From the NCBI RefSeq assembly GCF_001263205.1, contig NZ_CP012333.1:9715501-9779500 (forward strand): a DNA stretch of 64,000 bases. Reading direction: 5' to 3'. Source of the stretch: Labilithrix luteola (GTDB taxonomy: Bacteria > Myxococcota_A > Polyangia > Polyangiales > Polyangiaceae). The translations under genes were made by a program, and so were the position numbers. Of this stretch, positions 1 to 8,962 are shown piece by piece (the stretch's first letter is position 1; each line of letters begins with the position of its first letter). The notes beneath the pieces are model-generated. The model ran no database searches. It was not told the origin of the DNA and worked only from the letters and a program-made list of their open reading frames with translations.

Positions 1-398
1 ACCAGCACGGTGAGCGTCGTGGCCTTGTTGGGCACGTCACCCTCTTGCTCGTCGAGTCCGTCGGTCTCGAGCGTGAGCTCACAGCCCACGATGATGCGCA
101 GCCCATGTTTCTGGGCTTCCTCGTAGGCGCGGACGATGCCGTAGAGGCCATCGCGATCGGTGATGGCGATCGTGTCGTAGCCGAGCTCGGCGGCCCGATG
201 CACGAGGATCTCCGGCGTCGAGGCTCCGGAGAGAAAGCTGAAATTCGTGCGCGCGGTGAGCTCGACGTACCGCGTCTTGCGCGCCTGGATGCTCTTGCGA
301 AGCTCGAGGAGCTCGGCGGCGAGCTCGGGCGACGCGAACGAGCCGTCCGGTGCGAGCGGAATGCGACTTGTGGGATCGATACGAATACGGCCGGACAT
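1..398 (-). CDS. dnaE2: Error-prone DNA polymerase DnaE2 (ImuC), N-terminal part, runs off the window
   Basis: Leftward partial gene; only the first 132 residues are present. They form the N-terminal PHP region of a DnaE-type polymerase III alpha subunit: FSFLSGAS near residue 50 and AITDRDGLYGIVRAYEEA near 75-95, followed by IIVGCELTL. DnaE2 is the catalytic subunit of the ImuA-ImuB-DnaE2 translesion mutasome. The ATG at 396-398 lies 16 nt after the imuB stop, so the three genes form one operon. DnaE proteins normally have metal-binding His residues just before the FSFL motif (ELHxxS). Here the segment reads ELTARTNFSFL, so those His are replaced. Assignment to DnaE2 rather than the replicative DnaE1 rests mainly on the cassette context. 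Confidence 0.88.
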   Translation of the reverse strand, partial: MSGRIRIDPTSRIPLAPDGSFASPELAAELLELRKSIQARKTRYVELTARTNFSFLSGASTPEILVHRAAELGYDTIAITDRDGLYGIVRAYEEAQKHGLRIIVGCELTLETDGLDEQEGDVPNKATTLTVL

Positions 399-414
399 CG
401 TTCGTCTCTCGCGA

Positions 415-2049
415 TCAGTCGAACCAGCCGCGAACGCGCGTGGCGCCCGACGAACGATCGATCTCCACCCACGCCGGCGACTCGAGCACCCACGCATAGA
501 CGAAGTCCACGCTGGGGACGCGCTCGCCGGGCACGTGCCTCCACCACTCGACGGACTCGAGGCGCGTGAGGCGGCGCACGATCTTCACGCTGTCGCGCGG
601 AACGGGCAGCGGCTCGGGCAAGACGCGCGTGGGCTCAGGGATGCTCGAGAGCAAGTGACGGCGTTTGCGCTGCGCGGGCTGCGAGCTCTTGACCGTGGGA
701 TCGCCCATACGAACGAAGCGTGAACGCTCTTCGGGAAGCCACGAATCCCCGAGGGCGAGCTTGCCCACGGCCTGCGGACCGAGATCGGCCGCGAGCTCCG
801 CGACGAGACGCGGCAGCGCACGCGCAGCCTTGGGTGTGGCCTCGAAGAGCGAGAGCGCCGACTGGGGCTTTCGCACGAGCGCGGGCGCGCGAAGCTTCGC
901 CGTGAGCACCGGAGCGCGCAAAACGAGGCGCTCGAGCTTGGGACGAAGGGCCGCCAGCAAATCGGAAGCACTCGAGAGCGGCGCGGGAAGCTCGAGGGAC
1001 ACGACTTGCTCGCGATCGCCCGAGTCTCGCTCGCCCGAATCGCCTTCGGCCTCACGAAGCATGGCCGCGTCGAGCCCGAGAACGAGGTCGATGCGCGAGG
1101 TGGCGACGGCCCGACCGGCGAGCCGCGAGGCCAGGCGATCGGTGAGGGTCTTGGCCACGAAGACGAGCGCCTCAGTGCCTTCGATGCCGTACTCGAGCGT
1201 GACCTCTTCCTCCGGAATCTCCGGCGGAACGTACGGAGCGAGAGGCGCGCGGTCGTCCCCTTCGATGAGCGAGAGGATCACGGGAGCACGCGGACCGAGA
1301 CGCGTGGCGAGCGCCGAGCGAGGCAGGAGCGAGAGCTCGGCGACGGTGCGCACACCGATCTTCACGAGCCAGCGAACGTCTTCGTCCGGCAAGGGGAGCG
1401 CATCGATGCCAAGGCCGGACATGGCCCCTGCGTTCTTGCCCGGGGGAATGACGACCACGGGGCAGCGCACGTCGTCCATGGGCAGGCTGCGCGCGAGGAT
1501 CGCCGCGATGCGTGGCCCATCGGCAATGGCGATCGAGCACACGTGGCCCAGATCGGCGATGACCCCCTCGAGCCGGGTAGCGAGCATGGTCTCACCGGAC
1601 TGCTGATCGGGGCCGTGCAGGTGGGCACATCCCGTGACGTCGACCCAGACGACGTCGCTCATGCCGAACGCGTTCGAGGCACTCGCTCTCTCGAACGCAC
1701 TGGCGAGCGCCCCGGGGGACGCCACGTCGAACGCCACCGTGGCGCCGAATGCGAGTGCGACCTCGGCGATGCGCGCGAGCTCGCCCTTCACGGCCTCGGG
1801 ACGCACGACCCGCACGAGGAGATCGGGCACCCGCGCGCGCGCCTGCGCGATGGTCTGCCCGGGACGCACGCCAAGAGAGCGTGCTTCATGCGAGACGACG
1901 TCGAGGCGCATGTTGCCGAGGAGCTTCGACTCCGTGAGCGGCGCAGGCGCGACGACGATGCCGAGCGGAACATGATCGGGCACGTCGCTGGCGGTGGCCC
2001 GGAGGACCTCCACGCGAAGCTCGGGCAGCTCGATGGCGCAGATCCGCAT
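415..2049 (-). CDS. imuB: ImuB, catalytically inactive Y-family polymerase-like protein
   Basis: A 544-residue protein starting MRICAIELPE. The ATG at 2049 is 8 nt after the imuA stop. The open frame extends about 300 codons further upstream, but that part is the shadow of imuA. The Y-family palm and fingers region is recognisable, with VWVDVTGCAHLHG near residue 145. The acidic residues that define active Pol IV (DMDAFFA-like start, SIDEA motif) are absent, as expected for ImuB, which acts as a scaffold. A QSALSLF segment near residue 390 resembles a beta-clamp binding motif. In known systems ImuB bridges ImuA, the clamp and DnaE2 during SOS mutagenesis. Confidence 0.9.
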   Translation of the reverse strand: MRICAIELPELRVEVLRATASDVPDHVPLGIVVAPAPLTESKLLGNMRLDVVSHEARSLGVRPGQTIAQARARVPDLLVRVVRPEAVKGELARIAEVALAFGATVAFDVASPGALASAFERASASNAFGMSDVVWVDVTGCAHLHGPDQQSGETMLATRLEGVIADLGHVCSIAIADGPRIAAILARSLPMDDVRCPVVVIPPGKNAGAMSGLGIDALPLPDEDVRWLVKIGVRTVAELSLLPRSALATRLGPRAPVILSLIEGDDRAPLAPYVPPEIPEEEVTLEYGIEGTEALVFVAKTLTDRLASRLAGRAVATSRIDLVLGLDAAMLREAEGDSGERDSGDREQVVSLELPAPLSSASDLLAALRPKLERLVLRAPVLTAKLRAPALVRKPQSALSLFEATPKAARALPRLVAELAADLGPQAVGKLALGDSWLPEERSRFVRMGDPTVKSSQPAQRKRRHLLSSIPEPTRVLPEPLPVPRDSVKIVRRLTRLESVEWWRHVPGERVPSVDFVYAWVLESPAWVEIDRSSGATRVRGWFD

Positions 2050-2057
2050 GACGATCC

Positions 2058-2843
2058 TCAGCTCGCGAGCCGCACGACGTGCGCGGACGCCCCGGTGGAA
2101 TGCGAGCGGCCCGAGCGATCCTTCGTGACGCGCACGGCGATGGCTTCGGGACGGCGCTCGACCTCGAGACGCAGCGCCACGGGCCAGGGCACCGGACGCG
2201 AGGCGTACATGTTGGTGAGGAGGAGGAAGCCGGTTCCCTTCTCTTCCGACGCGAGCGCGAGCTTGCGAACGACCACCGAACCGTCGACACGACGAGGCGC
2301 CGGCGCCTTCACCTTCGTTCGCGGGAACGGATGGGGCGTGGGCCCGGCGAGCTTGCCGTCGAGGCCGGCGAGTGCATCGACCACCACCAGATCGAACGCC
2401 CCCGAGGCCGCGACCTTCACCACGGTGCGCGCGAGCGATGCGGGATCGGGGCGGACGACGAGAAGCCGATCGAGATCGACCCCCGCTTGCGCAACCTGAG
2501 GCGCATAGAGCATGGGCGTGCCTTCCGGCGTGATCCACGCGCACCACGCCTGAGAGTCGGCGGCGTGGGTGGACCGGATGGCCGAGAGCGCGATCGTCGT
2601 GGCTCCGCCGCGCATGGCGCCCGCCGCGCCCTGCTTGGACGAGGGGCTGCCCATCGGCATGGCGAGCTCGACAACGGCGCGAGGGAGCCCCTGATGATCG
2701 GGCAGCACACGCTCGAGCTCTGGCCAGTCCAGCGAGATCACTGAACGGCCAGGCGTGAGGGACGACGTTCCCTGCTGGACGCCACGGCGTGCGAGGGCCA
2801 AAACATCGAGTTCTTGCAGTTTTGACAGGACCGCAGCGGCCAT
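2058..2843 (-). CDS. imuA: ImuA-like RecA-fold protein of the SOS mutasome
   Basis: A 261-residue protein, the first gene of the imuA-imuB-dnaE2 operon. It has a degenerate RecA/SulA-like layout: LQELDVLALARRGVQQG, then SLDWPELERVLPDHQGLPRAVVEL, and a Walker-B-like FDLVVVDAL near residue 175. No classical Walker A GxxxxGKT is seen. Start chosen at the ATG at 2843. A GTG at 2852 is also in frame, but both sit inside the LexA-like palindrome at 2845-2871, so the first few residues are uncertain. No convincing Shine-Dalgarno is visible. Position immediately before imuB is strong support for the name. Confidence 0.82.
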   Translation of the reverse strand: MAAAVLSKLQELDVLALARRGVQQGTSSLTPGRSVISLDWPELERVLPDHQGLPRAVVELAMPMGSPSSKQGAAGAMRGGATTIALSAIRSTHAADSQAWCAWITPEGTPMLYAPQVAQAGVDLDRLLVVRPDPASLARTVVKVAASGAFDLVVVDALAGLDGKLAGPTPHPFPRTKVKAPAPRRVDGSVVVRKLALASEEKGTGFLLLTNMYASRPVPWPVALRLEVERRPEAIAVRVTKDRSGRSHSTGASAHVVRLAS

Positions 2844-2844
2844 A

Positions 2845-2871
2845 CTGAACACAGTAACAGTAGCTGTTCAG
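2845..2871 (-). promoter_or_regulatory. Candidate LexA (SOS) operator upstream of imuA
   Basis: An inverted pair CTGAAC (2845-2850) and GTTCAG (2866-2871) flanks the imuA start. Read on the minus strand, the promoter-proximal half gives CTGTTACTGTGTTCAG, close to the GTTCAG-containing LexA box reported for Myxococcus. The imuA-imuB-dnaE2 cassette is LexA-controlled in many bacteria, so an operator is expected here. Whether the functional box is the whole palindrome or only one half cannot be told from sequence. Confidence 0.55.
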
Positions 2872-3012
2872 GGCGCAAGCCCCAGGCGCCAAGAAAGCGT
2901 TCGTGCTTGCGTCTTGTCCCGCATTCGGTCGAGCACCCGCGCCAACCCCGCGGATGCACACGGATGAACATCGGCGTGCGACGCTCCTGGCCTCGCGCTA
3001 AATAGCCGCCTG

Positions 3013-3888
3013 ATGCGACCCCCTCTCGAAGCTGGGCTGCCGGATGATCCGGCGCTCGCGCGCCTCGCCGACATCCTTCGCAGCATGGGGTCGGTGCTCG
3101 TCTGTTACTCGGGCGGCATCGACAGCGCGTTCGTGCTCGCGGTCGCGCACAAGGTGCTCGGCGACAAGTGCATCGGCATGACCGCCGTGAGCCCGAGCCT
3201 CGCGTCCTTCGAGCGTGACGAGGCGGTGGCCATCGCCAAGCAGATCGGCGCGCGCCACGAGCTCGTCGAGTCGAGCGAGATCGAGGACGAAAACTACGCA
3301 AAGAACAACGTCGACCGCTGCTTCCACTGCAAGAGCGAGCTCTATCGCATCAGCGCGAAGAAGCAGGCCGACTGGGCGATGAACGAGGTGGTCAACGGCA
3401 CCAACCTCGATGACCTCGGTGACTATCGCCCGGGCCTCGAGGCGGCGAAGAACGCTGGCGCCCGAAGCCCGCTCGTCGAAGCCGAGTTCACCAAGGCCGA
3501 CGTGCGGCGCCTCGCCCAGCTCCTCGGCCTGAGCATCTGGGACAAGCCCGCTGCAGCCTGTCTCTCGAGCCGCCTTCCTTATGGAACACGGGTGACCCGT
3601 GAACGGCTCACGCAGATCGGCGAGCTCGAACGACGGATCCACGAGCTGGGGATCCGGCAGGCCCGGGTTCGGTGGCACGCCATCGGCGGGGCGGAAGGCA
3701 CGCGTGAAACGGCCATGGCACGCGTCGAGATCGGTCGCGACGAGATGGCCAAGGCCTTCGATCTCCGCGATGCCTTCGTGGAAGCCGGCAAAAGCGTTGG
3801 CTTTGCCTACGTGACCCTCGACCTCGCCGGCTACCGCACGGGCAGCCACAACGAGGTCCTCAAAGGACGCTCCCTGCGCGTGATCTGA
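3013..3888 (+). CDS. larE: LarE-type ATP-dependent sulfur transferase (PP-loop)
   Basis: A 291-residue protein of normal LarE length. The N-terminal half is an adenine-nucleotide alpha-hydrolase (PP-loop) domain with SGGIDS at residues 33-38. Three cysteines occur at the places used by [4Fe-4S]-type LarE: Cys103 and Cys106 (DRCFHCKSELY) and Cys183 (KPAAACLSSRLPYG). In the single-Cys enzyme the residue equivalent to Cys183 is the sacrificial sulfur donor. LarE thiolates pyridine dicarboxylate mononucleotide to build the nickel-pincer cofactor of lactate racemase-like enzymes. No larA, larB or larC is in the window, so the target enzyme is unknown. It is divergent from imuA across about 170 bp. 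Confidence 0.88.
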   Translation: MRPPLEAGLPDDPALARLADILRSMGSVLVCYSGGIDSAFVLAVAHKVLGDKCIGMTAVSPSLASFERDEAVAIAKQIGARHELVESSEIEDENYAKNNVDRCFHCKSELYRISAKKQADWAMNEVVNGTNLDDLGDYRPGLEAAKNAGARSPLVEAEFTKADVRRLAQLLGLSIWDKPAAACLSSRLPYGTRVTRERLTQIGELERRIHELGIRQARVRWHAIGGAEGTRETAMARVEIGRDEMAKAFDLRDAFVEAGKSVGFAYVTLDLAGYRTGSHNEVLKGRSLRVI

Positions 3889-3960
3889 CGAGACGTCCGA
3901 CAGGATTTCGCGCACCCACTGGTGAAGCTCGACCGGAGGTCTACCATCCGGTTAAGCACC

Positions 3961-6093
3961 ATGCGCGCATCCTTTCTTCTGCTTGGCTCGATCACGTTCG
4001 CAGGTCTTGCCGCCCTTGCGGCATGTGGAGATGCGAGCGGCGAAAGCATGTTCGGCAACCCGAAGGGCTCGGGTGATGGCGGCGATGGCCTGTCGACCTG
4101 CGGTTTCGGGTGCGATTCGGGAACGCTCCAAGGCGATCCGCTCGCCATCGAGACGATGCGCATCGAGCCCGCGGACGGCGTGCTCACGGTCGACCCCGGC
4201 AAGTCGGCGTCGCAGACCTTCAAGGTCTTCGCGAAGCTCAAAGGGTTCACGAGCGAGCAAGACATCACCGCGCGCTCGGTGTTCTACGTGCCCGACAATT
4301 ATCTCGTCGGCACCTTCCCCACCGACGGTAGCGCGACCTTCACCACGCGCTTGCCCGCCACCGCTACCGATCCTCCGCAGCGAGGAGGCAAGCTCACGGT
4401 CCAGGCGCAGGCCGCGAACGGCGACGGCTCGATCACCACGGTGACGACCTCGCTGACGGTGAAGCTCTCGCCCATCTCGATGGTGCAACCAGGGGCGAGC
4501 CCCACCATCGGCAACGACGCCGCGACCAAGTTCACCGGCACGCCGAACGCCGCGCGCAATCCGCGCATCGCGTATCCGAACGATGGCGTGATGATGCCGC
4601 CGAACCTGCGAAAACTCGACGTCCACTGGGACGCTGGCTCCGGAAACGACCTGTTCGAGCTCGCATTCGTTGGCTCGAACAGCACCGTGACCTACTACGC
4701 GCGGTGCTCCGGCGGCGCGGGCTATCAGGCCGGCAAATGTGGCTTCGAGCTCGATCAGAAGGCCTATGCGTTCATCGCCGCCACCAACAACGGCGGCTCG
4801 GTCACGCTGAAGATCCGCGGCACCGACAACGCCGGCGTGACCTACGGCGAGTCGACACCGATCACCATGAACTTCGCCGAGAGCAACGTGGAAGGCGGCC
4901 TCTACTATTGGGCCGTCATCACCAACGTCATCGGCAAGATCATGCGCGTCGACTTCGGCAATCCAAACGCGACCCCCGAAGACTTCATCGTGCCGCCCCA
5001 GAGCGGGCTCGACGGAAACGTGAGTTGCGTCGGATGCCACACGCTCTCGCGCGACGGCACGAAGCTCGTTGCCTCCGTCGGCGGCCGCTGGGACGGACGC
5101 CTCGTCTACCTGAATGACTTGAACAAGGCGAGCACCGACCCTGGCTGGGCCTCGCAGAATGGCGCGCCGACCGGAGCGCCGGCCCAGAACCGCGTGCAGT
5201 TCGCATCTTTCGACCCGACCGGCGCGCAGTTCGTCGCGGTCTACGGTGACATCGGGAACGTCGGCAAAGAGGCCTGGATCGGCGCGAACGAGCTCTTGCC
5301 GAAGCCGAGCGACATGCCGACCGACATGGATCCGAACACGCTCTTCTTCCACGACGGAACGACGGGCCTCCGGGCGTCGACAAAGAAGCTCGCGTTCAAG
5401 CCGGACCACCCCGACTGGTCGCCCGACGGCCAGATGATCGCCGTCACCCACGTGGGCAACGCCGCCACGGCGGCGCAGCGCCCGACGCGAAGTGGCATCG
5501 ACGTCTTGCGCAAGCAAGGTGCCGATTGGACCCCGGAGACGCTCGTGGCGGGCCAGAACGGGAAGAATCGGGTGAACCCGAACTTCGTCCCCGACAGCTC
5601 GTTTTTGCTCTACACGGAGTCGACCTGCCCGGACAGCAACCCCGACGGCGACGATTGCGACGGCGACTCCGATCCCAGCGCGCGCACGTTCGCCATCAAG
5701 CCGGCGGCCGGAGGGAGCCCGGTGGCGCTCGCGAATGCGGGCACCGTGGGCGTCGCCGACGGAAGCGCGACCGAGACGGGTGACACCTTCCCGCGCTCGA
5801 CGCCGTTCGTGACGAAGCAAAACGGCGGCACGTTGCTCTGGACGACGATCGCGTCGCGTCGCGCGCCTGGCTACAAAACCAAGGGTGGCGCGCAGCTTCT
5901 CTGGATGTTCGCCATCGATCCGGCGAAGGTCCTGGCCGGACAAGACGGCAGCTACACGGCCTTCTACCTCCCCTTCCAGGACTTCGGGACGTCGAACCAC
6001 ATCGGGCAGTGGACGGAGAAGATCGTCGGCGGAAACGCGCCTCCGCCTCCGCCACCCCCGGTTCCTCCTCCCCCTCCGCCGCCGCCGAAGTAG
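3961..6093 (+). CDS. Mono-haem beta-propeller-like lipoprotein with polyproline tail
   Basis: A 710-residue exported lipoprotein. The ATG at 3961 gives a signal peptide MRASFLLLGSITFAGLAALAAC with a lipobox; an upstream GTG at 3922 would bury it. After a Gly/Asp linker there is an Ig-like region (residues about 50-160), then a region with one CVGCH haem-c site (Cys356, Cys359, His360) followed by SRDGTKLVASVGG, typical of PD40/TolB-like propeller blades. Further blades are seen, for example HPDWSPDGQMIAVTHVG. An Asp/Asn/Gly-rich loop containing several acidic residues could bind calcium. The C-terminus is almost pure proline (about residues 690-708). Likely outer-membrane or periplasmic; an electron-transfer role is inferred only from the haem motif. 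Confidence 0.65.
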   Translation: MRASFLLLGSITFAGLAALAACGDASGESMFGNPKGSGDGGDGLSTCGFGCDSGTLQGDPLAIETMRIEPADGVLTVDPGKSASQTFKVFAKLKGFTSEQDITARSVFYVPDNYLVGTFPTDGSATFTTRLPATATDPPQRGGKLTVQAQAANGDGSITTVTTSLTVKLSPISMVQPGASPTIGNDAATKFTGTPNAARNPRIAYPNDGVMMPPNLRKLDVHWDAGSGNDLFELAFVGSNSTVTYYARCSGGAGYQAGKCGFELDQKAYAFIAATNNGGSVTLKIRGTDNAGVTYGESTPITMNFAESNVEGGLYYWAVITNVIGKIMRVDFGNPNATPEDFIVPPQSGLDGNVSCVGCHTLSRDGTKLVASVGGRWDGRLVYLNDLNKASTDPGWASQNGAPTGAPAQNRVQFASFDPTGAQFVAVYGDIGNVGKEAWIGANELLPKPSDMPTDMDPNTLFFHDGTTGLRASTKKLAFKPDHPDWSPDGQMIAVTHVGNAATAAQRPTRSGIDVLRKQGADWTPETLVAGQNGKNRVNPNFVPDSSFLLYTESTCPDSNPDGDDCDGDSDPSARTFAIKPAAGGSPVALANAGTVGVADGSATETGDTFPRSTPFVTKQNGGTLLWTTIASRRAPGYKTKGGAQLLWMFAIDPAKVLAGQDGSYTAFYLPFQDFGTSNHIGQWTEKIVGGNAPPPPPPPVPPPPPPPPK

Positions 6094-6130
6094 TCGTCTC
6101 GACGAACGGCACTGGTAGAGTCGGCGCTCG

Positions 6131-6679
6131 ATGAGCGCGAAGACAGGCCGCGGGCTGTTCTTCCGGATCCGCGTCGGGATCCTGCTCACAATCCTGTTCT
6201 TCGTCGTGCTGTACGCGGTGCGCGACTTCCGCAGTCGCAACGCACGCAAGGATTGGAAGACGACGCTCGACGTGGCCGTGGTCCTCCTTCGCGCAGGCCC
6301 CGTCGACGACGACGCCGTACGGCGCCCCGCGAGCGAGGAGCGCTCGTTCATCGAAGGCAGGAGCGAGGAGAGCGGGCGAATCGGCGTCGTCACTGCCGAG
6401 CTCGACACCTCGATGGCCGACCTGCTCCTGGTCGTCACCGCGCACGAGCTGATGCACACGCTCGGCGCGAGCGATCGTTACGACTCCACCAGGCGCACGC
6501 TCATCCCCGCCGGCCTCGCCGAGCCCGATCGCATGCCGCTGTATCCGCAGCGTTTCGCGGAGATCATGGCCCGCAATCGTGTGATCGCTCCCGGACGAGA
6601 GACCGTGCCCGAGTCGATCGACCAGCTGGTCGTGGGCGCCCAGACCGCCGCAGAGATCGGCTGGACGCCGGCGCCGTAG
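6131..6679 (+). CDS. Small membrane-anchored zincin-like metallopeptidase
   Basis: A 182-residue protein with one N-terminal membrane segment (GILLTILFFVVLYAV, residues about 16-30) and a C-terminal zinc-peptidase signature HELMHTLGASD. His105, Glu106 and His109, with Gly112 and Asp115, fit HExxHxxGxxD of metzincin-like enzymes. The conserved-looking segment TLIPAGLAEPDRMPLYPQ follows. The region between the anchor and the active-site helix is short for a full catalytic domain, so an internal deletion relative to relatives is possible; I could not check this. Substrate unknown. It follows the haem lipoprotein by 37 nt on the same strand. Confidence 0.6.
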   Translation: MSAKTGRGLFFRIRVGILLTILFFVVLYAVRDFRSRNARKDWKTTLDVAVVLLRAGPVDDDAVRRPASEERSFIEGRSEESGRIGVVTAELDTSMADLLLVVTAHELMHTLGASDRYDSTRRTLIPAGLAEPDRMPLYPQRFAEIMARNRVIAPGRETVPESIDQLVVGAQTAAEIGWTPAP

Positions 6680-6853
6680 TCGTTCGGCGCGGCGCCTGTG
6701 CGGCTCGATGACTTCGTTCCTAGGCACCGGCATTGCGTGGTCGTAAGGTGGGGAACCTCGAACGGCTGCGGTGGTCCATCGCCGTTCGCCCGCGATGGGA
6801 GTACGATGGCGCGCATGCGGCTCGTCGAGGAGCGTTCTCGCTCGCATGGCTCG

Positions 6854-8890
6854 ATGAACCGAGCACGGCTCGGTCTGTGGAGGCCGCTGTGGAGCCCGTG
6901 TTGGGGCCCGCTGGCTTTGCTGCTTGCCGGCTGCGCCGGCCAGGCCGCGCTGCCGCCGTCGACGCCGGAACCGAGGCCCGAGGCGGCTGCCCCTCGCGAG
7001 GCGCCGTTCGAACAGGTTCACGAGCCCACGACCTACACGCTCCCGGGCGGATCGAGCTTCGCAGCGCCGCGCGACTATTGGGTGCGCTCGTCCGCCTTCG
7101 CCGAGCTCGAAGATCCGGGCCACAGACTCCGCGTGACGTTGATCGAGGTCGAGGCGGGATCCGCGAAGGCGGCACTCGAGCAGGGCTGGGCGCGGCTCGG
7201 TCGTCATGCCCCCGCCCGCATCGGAAATGAAGACGTCGACCGCGACGCGGCCGGGTGGGACGAGATCGAACACCGCTTCTATCGAACACCACCGTCCGAA
7301 GAGCGCGTGACGATGGCAAGTGCACGGCGCAAAGGCACCCATGCGCTCGTCGCGATCGTCGAGGCCAGCAACGAAGCGGCCCTGGCGCGGCAGGACGAAA
7401 TCTCATCGATCGTCGCCAGCCTGCGCATACCGGGATTCGAGGCCGAGGACGTCCACGATCGCAAGCCCGTCTGGGACGGCGATCGCGCCCGAGCCCTCGC
7501 CGAGTTCGTCGAGTCGACGCGTGGGAGCCTCGGCGTCCCTGGAGCGTCCATCGCCGTCATTCGAGACGGAGCCATCGTCTTCGAGAAAGGCTTCGGTCGA
7601 CGAGCCATCGCAGCTCGAGAAGTAATCACCGCAGAGACGAAGTTCCGTCTCGGGACGATGAGCGAATCGCTGGCGGCGAAGATCCTGGCGCGTGTCACGA
7701 CTGCGGCGGCAGGACTCCCTGGGTCGACGCAAATGCTCGCAACGCTGCCGGCACTCGATCTGTCCGCGCTCGGCAGCATCGTCGATCCCACGCCAACACT
7801 GCGTGCCGAGGCCCCTCACCTGACGCTGGACTTTTCGGGACCGATGACGGCGTCGATCGCCGCGACGATGCTACCCGGCGTCGCGACGACGGCGACGGCG
7901 TTCGGCCCGCTCGTCGCCTCGGGCGGCACGGGAACCGCGCTCGGCGGCTATGCGCCGACAATGTCGCTCTCGCAGCTCACGATGCCGCCCGCGCCAACCT
8001 CTTCGTCCACGATCTCGCCGGCTCGAATTGCGTCGTCGATGACGTCGCCGACCGTCATCGCATCGGTGTCGGCGGCTGCAAAGACGACGGGCGTCGCGCA
8101 AGCGCTCTCGCTGGCCGGTTCCCCCGGAATGGAAAGCGAGATCATTTCCGAGCTCTCGAAGAAAGCCAAGCGAGCGCTCGGAGGGACGATGGATACGTCG
8201 GCGCACGAGCTGGCGCGTTTCGCGCTCGTCGAGCTCGCGTACGGTCGGCGACTGACGGCGGCCACACCACTCGCGACCGAGCTTCGCTTCGAGCCTCGCC
8301 GTCCGCATGTCTCGCTGGGCTCGAAATCTCGCTATGGCGTGAGGCTCGCGGTCGGCGATACCTCGGGCGTTCGCACCGTTTCGCATGCCGGAGGCTCGCT
8401 CGGAGCGCTCGTGCGCGTGGTCGTCGTACCCGACGAGAAGCTCGGTCTGGTCATGATGACCAACGCGAATACCGAGGAGGCCGCGGCTCTCACCGATGCG
8501 ACGTTCCAGCGGTTCGTCGAACTGACCTTCGGAACGAAGGAGCTCGCGACCTCGCTGGTAACGAAGGCGCTCGAAGGAAAGCATCGTTTGGTTTCGCCGA
8601 CCATCGGCAACGTCCCGAGCGATCTCGCCCAGCGCCTCGTCGGCACCTGGGAGAGCCCGGATCTAGGCACGCTCGTGATCTCGGCGGACAAGAAGAGGCG
8701 CGGCGTTCTCGTCGCCGACGCAGGCGAGTGGGTCTCGCCACTCGGATACCTGCAAGAGGACGGCGTGTCCTTCGTGGTACCGCTCGCGCCCGAGACGGGC
8801 CACGAACGACTCCGCGTACAGGGCGACAAGCTCCTCATAACGACCGGCGACGAGACCTTCTCGCTCGAAAAAGCGCGGCGGAAGCCGTAA
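6854..8890 (+). CDS. Lipoprotein resembling a serine beta-lactamase family protein, active site degenerate
   Basis: A 678-residue lipoprotein. The ATG at 6854 places LALLLAGC as the lipobox; the open frame reaches back to 6698 without a better signal peptide. The N-terminal third (to about residue 190) looks like a separate periplasmic domain. A beta-lactamase/transpeptidase-like domain follows: RGSLGVPGASIAVIRDGAIVFEKGFGRR is a typical first strand pair, and HAGGSLGALVRVVVVPDEK is the HxG box. Where the catalytic SxxK should be, the sequence is FRLGTMSESLAAK, so nucleophile Ser and Lys appear replaced by Thr and Glu. The central helical region is low complexity. It probably lacks hydrolase activity and may bind peptidoglycan or a ligand. 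Confidence 0.62.
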   Translation: MNRARLGLWRPLWSPCWGPLALLLAGCAGQAALPPSTPEPRPEAAAPREAPFEQVHEPTTYTLPGGSSFAAPRDYWVRSSAFAELEDPGHRLRVTLIEVEAGSAKAALEQGWARLGRHAPARIGNEDVDRDAAGWDEIEHRFYRTPPSEERVTMASARRKGTHALVAIVEASNEAALARQDEISSIVASLRIPGFEAEDVHDRKPVWDGDRARALAEFVESTRGSLGVPGASIAVIRDGAIVFEKGFGRRAIAAREVITAETKFRLGTMSESLAAKILARVTTAAAGLPGSTQMLATLPALDLSALGSIVDPTPTLRAEAPHLTLDFSGPMTASIAATMLPGVATTATAFGPLVASGGTGTALGGYAPTMSLSQLTMPPAPTSSSTISPARIASSMTSPTVIASVSAAAKTTGVAQALSLAGSPGMESEIISELSKKAKRALGGTMDTSAHELARFALVELAYGRRLTAATPLATELRFEPRRPHVSLGSKSRYGVRLAVGDTSGVRTVSHAGGSLGALVRVVVVPDEKLGLVMMTNANTEEAAALTDATFQRFVELTFGTKELATSLVTKALEGKHRLVSPTIGNVPSDLAQRLVGTWESPDLGTLVISADKKRRGVLVADAGEWVSPLGYLQEDGVSFVVPLAPETGHERLRVQGDKLLITTGDETFSLEKARRKP

Positions 8891-8962
8891 GCCGCCCAGA
8901 GGCTTTCGCGTCCAGTTTGGGCGCGACCGCTCGAGGCGGCGCTGCTTCTTCGGCTCGCGTGA

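Noticed and set aside
3952..7342. Long minus-strand frames opposite the haem lipoprotein and its neighbours
   Set aside because: Arg-rich composition and no motif; the plus strand carries a signal peptide, a haem site and normal domain patterns.
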